Source: Galactobacter caseinivorans (GTDB taxonomy: Bacteria > Actinomycetota > Actinomycetes > Actinomycetales > Micrococcaceae). From it: DNA of 64,000 bases. Shown in pieces: positions 1 through 6,115 of the stretch. A program made the translations under genes and the position numbers. The stretch covers positions 332,522-396,521 of the forward strand of contig NZ_QQXL01000002.1 in the NCBI RefSeq assembly GCF_003640665.1, written 5' to 3'. The notes under the pieces are model-generated. The model saw nothing but the letters and a program-made list of their open reading frames with translations. It made no database searches and was not told the DNA's origin. Position 1 is the first letter of the stretch, and every line of letters begins with the position of its first letter.

Positions 1-1739
1 CCCAAGGAGGCCATGCGGTGACGCTCCACCAATACGGCGTGAGCGAAATCTGATTCTTCCTTGGTGCGCGTGGCATCCCAGCCCAAGGCTGCGGCGAGTC
101 CCTCAGAAACTTCCGTGATGGTCTCATCCGTCACCAGGCCGCGGAAGGCGAGGTTGGTGCGGCGCACAAACACGTCCACGGTGTGACCCACCTGCTCCTC
201 CTGTGCAAACCACAACAGCTCGCGGGTGCTGAGCTCATCCGTGGTCTTGAGGATCTGATCCTCGCCGCCGGCGATGAACTCCGCCACGTCGCTGGCGCGG
301 GTGCCGTAACGCTCCAGCAGCACCATGGCGCGGCCAAGGGTCATGCCGGTGGCGCGCAGGGACTCCAGGTAACGCTGCTGAGCTGCGTCGCCCTCCGGGT
401 AGTCCTTGCCTCCGCCGATGGGCAGGTCCTCCGTGGAGAGGCGGCGCGGGGAGCCAAGCACCTTGAGGGTGTCGTTGGCCAGGTGCTCGGAGAGCGCGCG
501 GAAGGTGGTCCACTTGCCGCCGATCAGGCTGAAGTAGGTGGAGCCGCCCTCGGTGCGCTTCTCGATCTTGTAATCGCGAGAGACGCGGCCGGGGTTCTCT
601 GCATCGTGCTTGGGCAGAGGGCGCACGCCGCAGAAGGTGTAGACGATCTGCTCGCGGGTCACGTTGATGGTGGGGAACACGTGCTTGATGAGATCAAAGA
701 AGTACTGGATCTCTTCGTCCGTGGCGACCGGCTCATCGCCGGGGCCGGCGTCCAGGTCGGTGGTGCCCACGAGCACGCGGCCCAGCATCGGGTAGATGAG
801 CACAATGCGCCCGTCCTCGTGCTCAAAGAAGATCTCGCGGCCGCGCGTGGCCTCCAGCAGTTCCGGGTGATCCAGCACAATGTGGCTGCCCTTGGTGCCG
901 CCCATGTAGGCGGTGGAGGCGCCGAGCGCCTCGTTGGTGCCGTCCACCCAGTTGCCGGTGACGTTGATGACCACGTCTGCGGCGAAGGTGAACTCCTCGC
1001 CGGTCAGTTCATCTCGCAGCACGGAGCCTTCGCTGTTGTGCCCCACGGCGCGCACGTAGTTGGCGGAGCGGCCGTGGCCGGTGGCGTCGCCCTCGGTGAC
1101 GAGGTCCATGATGAGGCGCTCGGGGTTGTGAACGCTGGCGTCGTAGTACGTGCCAAGGAAGTTGGTGTCCTGGCGCAGCTCCGGCATTTCCTTGGCCACG
1201 GCCTTGCGGCCCCAGGTGAAGGAGTGCTTGGGGGCGGAGGCGCCGGCGCGGGAGTACAGGTCATACATGGTCAGGCCCATCTCGATCACGGCCGCGCCGC
1301 GCTCCCTGGGCTTGCCGGAGTAGTTGAACAGGAACTTCATGGGCGCGTTGAACAGGCCGGAGAAGACGCTGCGGATCGGGACGGAGGTGCGCAGCGGGCG
1401 CACGTAGTGCGGCGCCAGGCGCAGCAGGCGGTTGCGCTCCTGCACGGACTCCTTGACGAGGCGGAACTCGCCGTTCTCCAGGTAACGGATGCCACCGTGG
1501 ATCATGTGACTGGACGCGCCGGACGCGCCGTTGGCGTAGTCAGCCGCCTCAATCAGGGCCACATCAATGCCCTGCAGGGTCAGGTCGCGGTACGTGGCCA
1601 CGCCGTTGATGCCGCCACCCACAATCAGCACCTGCGCGCGGGGGCGTCGCTTCAGTGCAGCTACCACCTCGCGCTCGGAGCCCCCACGCGGTGCAGGGGC
1701 GTTGAGGGAACCGGCGGTGACCGAATCCTGAGGTGACAT
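1..1739 (-). CDS. glpD: Aerobic glycerol-3-phosphate dehydrogenase (3' end beyond window)
   Basis: FAD-dependent enzyme that oxidises sn-glycerol 3-phosphate to dihydroxyacetone phosphate and feeds electrons to the respiratory chain at the membrane. Translation from the ATG at 1739 gives about 579 residues before the window edge. A dinucleotide-binding motif VLIVGGGINGVATYRDL lies near residues 37-53, the family segment HGGIRYLENGEF near 81-92, and a C-terminal GlpD-like helical domain follows. The stop codon lies outside the window. It is divergent from a SorC-type regulator with about 150 bp between them, which makes that regulator the obvious candidate controller. The long plus-strand ORF over the same bases is a GC-driven shadow. 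Confidence 0.93.
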   Translation of the reverse strand, partial: MSPQDSVTAGSLNAPAPRGGSEREVVAALKRRPRAQVLIVGGGINGVATYRDLTLQGIDVALIEAADYANGASGASSHMIHGGIRYLENGEFRLVKESVQERNRLLRLAPHYVRPLRTSVPIRSVFSGLFNAPMKFLFNYSGKPRERGAAVIEMGLTMYDLYSRAGASAPKHSFTWGRKAVAKEMPELRQDTNFLGTYYDASVHNPERLIMDLVTEGDATGHGRSANYVRAVGHNSEGSVLRDELTGEEFTFAADVVINVTGNWVDGTNEALGASTAYMGGTKGSHIVLDHPELLEATRGREIFFEHEDGRIVLIYPMLGRVLVGTTDLDAGPGDEPVATDEEIQYFFDLIKHVFPTINVTREQIVYTFCGVRPLPKHDAENPGRVSRDYKIEKRTEGGSTYFSLIGGKWTTFRALSEHLANDTLKVLGSPRRLSTEDLPIGGGKDYPEGDAAQQRYLESLRATGMTLGRAMVLLERYGTRASDVAEFIAGGEDQILKTTDELSTRELLWFAQEEQVGHTVDVFVRRTNLAFRGLVTDETITEVSEGLAAALGWDATRTKEESDFAHAVLVERHRMASL

Positions 1740-1777
1740 GTGGGTCCTCCGTAGAAGCTACTTTGCTTGTCGCGCCA

Positions 1778-1801
1778 CACGCGGTCTAAATAACCTGCGT
1801 G
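1778..1801. promoter_or_regulatory. Imperfect dyad in the glpD/regulator intergenic region (candidate operator)
   Basis: CACGCGGT and ACCTGCGTG flank a short AT-rich centre (ctaaata) and form an inverted repeat with one bulged base. It lies between the divergent glpD and SorC-type genes, where a shared operator would be expected. The dyad is seen; operator function is inferred. Confidence 0.35.
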
Positions 1802-1867
1802 GCTACGTGACCGGGTTGCGGTCCTATCTGAGATCCTGGAACTGTTTGGACGAACGATCAAGAGCGA

Positions 1868-1881
1868 TGCACATACGTGCA
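1868..1881. promoter_or_regulatory. Perfect 5-4-5 inverted repeat before the regulator start
   Basis: TGCAC-ATAC-GTGCA is a perfect 5-bp dyad whose right arm touches the AAGGAGG ribosome binding site (1881-1887) of the regulator. Its place fits autoregulation of the SorC-type gene. Function is inferred from position and symmetry only. Confidence 0.35.
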
Positions 1882-1891
1882 AGGAGGCCCA

Positions 1892-2890
1892 GTGCTTCAC
1901 GTGACCACCGGCACACATCACCAGAATAGGCGTGCGCAGATGCTGTTGGCTATCGCCAAGGGCTACTACGAGGATCACCGGACCATGGACTCCCTGGCCA
2001 AGGATTGGGACGTCTCACGCTCCACGGTCTCCCGCGCGCTTTCCGAGGCCCGCGAGCGCGGGATCGTGGAGATCCGCCTTCACGACCCCACGCACGGAGT
2101 CCGCGACTTGGCCGCCACCCTCAGTGCCCGCTATTCCGCGCATTTCACGGTGGTGCCCACCATCGTGGGAGACAGCGCTGAGCAAGAGTTGGACCGGGTC
2201 GCCAGCGTGGCGGCCCAGCTGATCGGCGCCACGCTTGGTCACGGCGATGTGCTGGGAGTGGCCTGGGGCACCACGGTGCGGGCCGTGTCTCAGCGACTGA
2301 CACGTCACCCCCTGACCGGGGCCACGGTGGTCCAGCTCAACGGCGCAGGCAGCCCTACCTCGACCGGGCATGACTACGCGGCCGGAATCCTTCAGCGCTT
2401 TGGCAGCGCCTTTGACGCGGAGGTGCAGTCCTTCCCCGTCCCCGCCTTCTTTGATGACCCCGCGGCCCGCGATCTGCTCTGGCGTGAGCGCTCCATCCGC
2501 CGCATCCTTGACCTGCAGGAGCGCATGAGCATGATGGTGGCCGGCATCGGTTCCCTGACCGCCTCCGTCACCAGCCACCTGTATGACAGCGACTTCTTGG
2601 ACGCCTCTGACTACGAGCTGATTGCGCAGGAGCGGGTGGTCGGTGACATCGCCACACGCTTCTTCCGCGCCGATGGCACCCATGACGGCATCACCGTTAA
2701 CGCGCGCTCCACTGGTCCCGACTTTGCCACCCTGCAGTCGGTGCCCCGCAGGCTGGGCGTGGTGCACGGTCGCGGCAAGGTCACTGGCTTGTTGGGCGCG
2801 CTGCGCGCGGGGCTGTTCACGGAGGTGGTGGTGGATGAGACCGCTGCCAGGGCGGTGGCGGAGGCCAAACCGGCAACGCCCACCCACTAG
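1892..2890 (+). CDS. SorC/DeoR-type sugar-binding transcriptional regulator
   Basis: A 332-residue DNA-binding regulator. An N-terminal helix-turn-helix covers about residues 30-55 (core MDSLAKDWDVSRSTVSRAL). It is followed by a C-terminal effector-binding domain of the SorC type, with GDVLGVAWGTTV in the middle and the family-like end GLLGALRAGLFTEVVVDE. Such proteins bind phosphorylated sugars. GTG 1892 is preferred because AAGGAGG lies 4 nt upstream; GTG 1877 and GTG 1901 are alternatives. The gene is divergent from glpD, so a glycerol 3-phosphate-related effector is plausible but unproven. It is followed after 9 nt by a hydrolase gene, probably in the same transcript. Confidence 0.85.
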   Translation: MLHVTTGTHHQNRRAQMLLAIAKGYYEDHRTMDSLAKDWDVSRSTVSRALSEARERGIVEIRLHDPTHGVRDLAATLSARYSAHFTVVPTIVGDSAEQELDRVASVAAQLIGATLGHGDVLGVAWGTTVRAVSQRLTRHPLTGATVVQLNGAGSPTSTGHDYAAGILQRFGSAFDAEVQSFPVPAFFDDPAARDLLWRERSIRRILDLQERMSMMVAGIGSLTASVTSHLYDSDFLDASDYELIAQERVVGDIATRFFRADGTHDGITVNARSTGPDFATLQSVPRRLGVVHGRGKVTGLLGALRAGLFTEVVVDETAARAVAEAKPATPTH

Positions 2891-2899
2891 GCTCGGTTC

Positions 2900-3796
2900 G
2901 TGAGCATTCCCTTTGACACCGCACTCATCGATGACCGCGAGGCACTGACGTTGAGCGTGCGCGCAGGCGGCAGCACGGTGCGGACGTGGGCCTACCCGGC
3001 TCGCAACACCCCGCGCGGCGTGATTCTCATGATTCACGGCTTCCGCGGGGATCATCACGGCTTGCGCCGCCTGGTGAATGCCCTTCCCGATTATCTGGTG
3101 ATTGCCCCTGATTTGCCCGGCTTTGGCGCCACGGGCCCGTTCACCACCGCCGCGCATGACGCGCCCGGCTACGGCGCGGTGATCGACGCCCTGCGCACCG
3201 AGCTGGAGTTGCCCGCCAGCACCGTTTTGCTGGGGCATTCCTTTGGCTCCATCGTTACCTCCCACTACGCGGCGGCGCACCCCGAGGCCTTTTCCCGGTT
3301 GATCCTGGTCAACCCCATCTGCGAGCCGGCACTGGAGAGCTCTCAGGCCCTGGCCACCCGCGCTGCGCAGGCGTACTACGGCGGGGCGGCCGCTCTACCG
3401 CTGGCCGCCGGCGAGGCCCTGCTGCGCGCCCGCGTGGTGGTGGATGTGACCACGGCGGCGATGCTCACCTCCCGCGACCCGGTGACGCGCCGCTATGTGC
3501 GGGACCAGCACCGGGCGTATTTCGCCGGGTTCAGCGACCCGGACACGCTGCTGGAGTCCTACCGTTCTTCCATCACGCACACGGTGCGCGACGTCGCTGG
3601 GCGCCTCACCATGCCTAGCCTCCTGATCGCTGGGGAGACGGATCCGCTGGGTTCGGTGGCGGGCCAGGAGCGCCTGGCCGCCCTGATGCCCGACGCCGCT
3701 TTGGTCATGATCCCGCGCGTGGGTCACCTGATTCACTACGAGACGCCGCAGACCGCGGCAGACGCCATCGAGGCGTTCCTGGCGCGCGTCCCCTAG
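2900..3796 (+). CDS. Alpha/beta-hydrolase fold protein
   Basis: A 298-residue soluble hydrolase with a GTG start 9 nt after the regulator stop. The oxyanion segment MIHGFRGD is near residues 44-51, the nucleophile elbow GHSFGS places Ser at about 114, the acid is probably Asp 248 in GETDPLG, and the base is His 276 in VGHLIHYE. The triad is therefore complete. No signal peptide is visible, so it is probably cytosolic. The substrate cannot be read from the sequence; an ester, lactone or haloalkane-type role is possible. It is the last ordinary backbone gene before the accessory stretch and has no terminator-like hairpin with a T-run after it. Confidence 0.85.
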   Translation: MSIPFDTALIDDREALTLSVRAGGSTVRTWAYPARNTPRGVILMIHGFRGDHHGLRRLVNALPDYLVIAPDLPGFGATGPFTTAAHDAPGYGAVIDALRTELELPASTVLLGHSFGSIVTSHYAAAHPEAFSRLILVNPICEPALESSQALATRAAQAYYGGAAALPLAAGEALLRARVVVDVTTAAMLTSRDPVTRRYVRDQHRAYFAGFSDPDTLLESYRSSITHTVRDVAGRLTMPSLLIAGETDPLGSVAGQERLAALMPDAALVMIPRVGHLIHYETPQTAADAIEAFLARVP

Positions 3797-3814
3797 CGGG
3801 CCCTCTCTTGCCGG

Positions 3815-3860
3815 GAGTTCGGTCAGTTGCCGCGACTTTCGTAGGGCTTTGGCCGAACTC
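3815..3860. repeat. Long-loop inverted repeat after the hydrolase gene
   Basis: GAGTTCGG (3815-3822) and CCGAACTC (3853-3860) form a perfect 8-bp inverted repeat with a 30-nt loop, just before the left end of the decayed IS. There is no T-run, so it is not a clear terminator. It may be an older end of a mobile element or chance. Confidence 0.3.
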
Positions 3861-3888
3861 GAGGTCAAAAGTTCTGCTCGGGGAATCT

Positions 3889-4978
3889 GGCTCTTCACGA
3901 ACTGGGGTGTCATCGCTTGAGCGTGCCGCTGGTCGGGTAGAGCGCCAGGTCTGCCTGAGGATGGAAGTTCTCTCGCTTCCCATCCGGAAGACCTCAGCGT
4001 GCCTCACCCACAATTTCACGACGCCCGATTTGACCACGTTCTGCCGGCTAGATGAGCTCGGACTTCACGCTGTCGGGGAGCATCTGTCGCCCCATCGCGC
4101 TGTCATCGATGCCGAGTCATCGAGTCGGACCGGTGGTGCCGGTGCGAGCACTGCGGTCGGACGTGGCGGCAGGACACGTCGCAGGTGGCCGTACCGCGCT
4201 CGAAGGTCTCCCGCGGTGGTCTCGGGTGGGCGCTGACGGGGATCGTTGTTGACCATCTCACCGTGTCGCGTGTCGCGTGTCGCTGTAGGCCTCGGGGTGT
4301 CTTGGCATACGGCGAATAACGCGGTCATCTCCGACGGCAAGCGTCGGCTGATCGATGACCCGGCTCGGTTCGATGGGGTGACGAGGATCGGTGTCGATGA
4401 GCAAGTCCGGCGGCATCCTCGGTTCGTGGACATGGCCCCGGGGCGCTCGAAAGTGGTGTTCAAAGAGTGGCTCGCCGGAGGGCCGAAAGCGTGGCAGAGG
4501 GGATCGAGGTGATCGTGATGGACGGGTCAACGAGTTCAAGACCGCAGCCGCGCAAGAAGTCCCCGGCGCGAGCCTGCTCACCGACAAGCAGTCCGCTCGT
4601 CTGGAGGACGTGTTAGCCATCGAGGTACACATCGAGGTCGACGCGACCTGGGGCATCTATCAGCGCTTGGTCCCCGCGTACCGGGGATCCGACAAGAAGC
4701 TCATGCAAGCCCTGATCGATGCGGTCAGCAGCGGTGTTCCCGCCGCGCTCGTCGAGATCCGACGCCACGGCCGGACGCTGAAGCAGCGTGCCGTTAACAT
4801 CCTCGCGTTCTTCGGCCGGCCCGGCACCATCAACGGCCCCACCGAAGCCAACAACGCCAGGCTCGAACACCTCCGCGGCTCCGCCCTCGGCTTCCGCAAC
4901 CTCACGAACTACATCGCCAGATCATTCCTCGAGATCGGTGGATTCAGACCGCTCCTACAACCTCGATTGCGATGAGCC
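3889..4978 (+). mobile_element. Decayed ISL3-family insertion sequence
   Basis: The left end reads GGCTCTTCACGA (3889-3900), the usual start of ISL3-family ends. The right end, read inward from 4978, is GGCTCATCGCAA, matching at 9 of 12 positions. Between them lies a broken ISL3 transposase. The 8 bp flanking each side (gggaatct and aaaaaagc) do not match, so the family's 8-bp target duplication is not preserved. At about 1.09 kb it is shorter than intact members (about 1.3-1.6 kb), in line with the internal deletions seen in the transposase. Confidence 0.75.
4009..4975 (+). pseudogene. ISL3-family transposase, frameshifted and internally deleted
   Basis: Family segments appear in order but in changing frames. 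PDLTTFCRLDELGL (about 4024) is followed by a shift near 4110 into CRVIESDRWC and GRTWRQDTSQVAVPRSKVSR. A shift near 4270 then gives GLGVSWHTANNAVISDGKR and DPARFDGVTRIGVDE, and a last shift near 4500 gives ADATWGIYQ-like text and the ISL3 C-terminus NNARLEHLRGSALGFRNLTN. Relative to the family pattern as I recall it, residues are missing after IGVDE (about 25, including part of the catalytic core) and before LLTDKQSARLE (about 40). It cannot encode an active transposase. Confidence 0.85.
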
Positions 4979-5019
4979 AAAAAAGCGCCCCCCCTCATCA
5001 CGAGGTGGGGCGCTTTTTT
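4979..5019 (-). terminator. Strong bidirectional rho-independent terminator
   Basis: AAAAAAGCGCCCC pairs perfectly with GGGGCGCTTTTTT (13 bp), with a smaller CCTC/GAGG stem inside. It sits 66 nt after the stop of the minus-strand immunity-like gene and exactly abuts the right end of the ISL3 remnant. It would end transcription from both sides. Confidence 0.85.
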
Positions 5020-5084
5020 GCTCTCGGACATCCGATCAACTAGCCCGAAAGGTCCGTGTGCATTCGCCCAACGTGACGGACCCG

Positions 5085-5423
5085 TCAGGAGGGAGGGCTG
5101 TCTTTGCCAGCGACACCCACCTGCCAAAAGTCCAACACCACCGAGTCATCTGCAAGCTCGCGCCTGAGCTCGCGCAGAAGAATCTGCGCATCACGGTAGT
5201 GCAGGGTGAGGAACTCCTCACTCGGCCAACCCCGCTCATGATCATAGTGATCGTCGAAGAAGCTTTGCCAAGACCTCAGGCGTTCGATCAGCTCCGGTGA
5301 TACGGAAAGTTCTTCGGCCGTGGGTTTCTCGTGGTATCCGACCCACCACACCGGCAACATGCCTCCAACGGAGTACTCAGCCATCAATTTGATAGGCCAC
5401 GGCCCAACATCATGAGCCGTCAT
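5085..5423 (-). CDS. Small acidic immunity-like protein
   Basis: A 112-residue protein with no signal peptide or membrane segment. It starts with an ATG that overlaps the upstream ORF by 4 nt (ATGA). It resembles a family of small actinobacterial proteins beginning with a K-L-M-x-(D/E)-Y motif (here IKLMAEY), then aromatic residues (PVWW), L-x-(L/V)-S-x-x-L, a W-x-x-x-F-D segment (WQSFFDD) and a basic/acidic helix (RELRREL-like). I recall these next to secreted-toxin C-termini, so an immunity role is inferred. AT-richer third positions than the backbone suggest transfer. It ends before the terminator at 4979-5019. Confidence 0.6.
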   Translation of the reverse strand: MTAHDVGPWPIKLMAEYSVGGMLPVWWVGYHEKPTAEELSVSPELIERLRSWQSFFDDHYDHERGWPSEEFLTLHYRDAQILLRELRRELADDSVVLDFWQVGVAGKDSPPS

Positions 5424-5655
5424 ATCCGGCAGTTCCCGCCGGGAAATGAAGTGATCACTTTCTTGTTGTTGGAGGATATCACGACCGTCGGCCTCAAGGT
5501 TACCTTGTCACCGTTCCTGTGATTAATCATGTTGACCGGCGTCGTATAGCGTGTTTTCCCGAAGCCAGCGCCGTAAATCGCGGATGGCGAGCTCAAGGAG
5601 CTCTTGCTCACGTAGGCCATGAAGTCATCCCACGATGATCCGCCGCCAAATCGTT
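5420..5655 (-). pseudogene. Possible truncated toxin C-terminal domain
   Basis: The open frame runs from a stop near 5659 through SSWDDFMAYVSKSSL and TRYTTPVNMINHRNGDKVTL to a short beta-rich end (TVVISSNNKKVITSFP). The first in-frame ATG is 5620, giving 66 residues with no good ribosome binding site. The text looks like the tail of a polymorphic toxin, perhaps an RNase of the barnase/EndoU/RelE kind, cut off from its delivery domains. The 4-nt overlap with the immunity-like gene supports a pair. An ATG at 5685 with AGGAAAG upstream lies in another frame (MRQFTPLVAAN, then a stop), so one frameshift near 5660 may have broken a small gene. Confidence 0.45.
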
Positions 5656-5707
5656 AGCGGCAACGAGTGGAGTGAATTGCCTCATTCTTTTCTTTCCTGC
5701 CTTTGCT

Positions 5708-5724
5708 ATCAGTCGGTTACTGAT
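5708..5724. promoter_or_regulatory. Perfect 6-5-6 dyad upstream of the toxin/immunity-like pair
   Basis: ATCAGT-CGGTT-ACTGAT is a perfect inverted repeat 23 nt upstream of the ATG at 5685 on the minus strand, in an AT-richer patch. It could be an operator for the small gene pair. The symmetry is seen; function is inferred. Confidence 0.35.
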
Positions 5725-5914
5725 TGAATCACAGACCAGCCTTTAGCCCCACCCCTTAGACGCGGTGGTGTACTAGCCCACCCACCTAGGTGTGCAGGAA
5801 AGTGCACGTGAGGTCGCGAACCAGGCGCGACTATTTCCAGCGCAGAAAGGCTGATATCTACTGCCGCGATTCACGTCTCACGCGCACATCGGGAGACGAG
5901 TGCCAGCCGCACAG
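5725..5914. other. Intergenic, no gene recognised
   Basis: Between the toxin/immunity-like pair and the recombinase fragment I see no supported reading frame, RNA gene or clear hairpin. It is probably island debris. Confidence 0.5.
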
Positions 5915-6030
5915 AAACGACCGATACTGAGCTTGACCTCGCGACGGGTGAGTTCATCAACGACGTCCTTTGCATCGCGCCGCGACCTGGCCAGTCGGTC
6001 GGACTTGGTCACCACGAGGTATCCCCGCCC
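5915..6030 (-). pseudogene. Serine recombinase (resolvase/invertase) fragment
   Basis: About 35 residues match the catalytic-domain core of Tn3-type resolvases: GYLVVTKSDRLARSRRDAKD followed by VVDELTRREVKLSIG. The pattern V-T-K-x-D-R-L-A-R-S is typical. The catalytic serine region, the rest of the N-terminal domain and the DNA-binding domain are absent, and the flanking residues are unrelated. It is a dead fragment of an old mobile element lying directly downstream of priA. Confidence 0.7.
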
Positions 6031-6115
6031 CGGCAGGTTGCTAGTGCTTGCCCAAGCCCAGCACGAAGCCCTATGGTACTTCCTGCCGTTCTTGATGTTC
6101 ATGGCGCCTCACGCA

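Noticed and set aside
183..1736. Long plus-strand ORF over glpD
   Set aside because: Antisense mirror of glpD in a GC-rich genome; no recognisable domain, odd His/Gly/Val-rich composition. The same holds for the long plus ORFs at 7271-9106, 12739-14007, 14119-15567, 37897-39174 and 56284-57900.
2015..3280. Minus-strand ORF over the regulator and hydrolase
   Set aside because: Shadow of the two plus-strand genes, with Arg/His/Gly-rich text and no domain.
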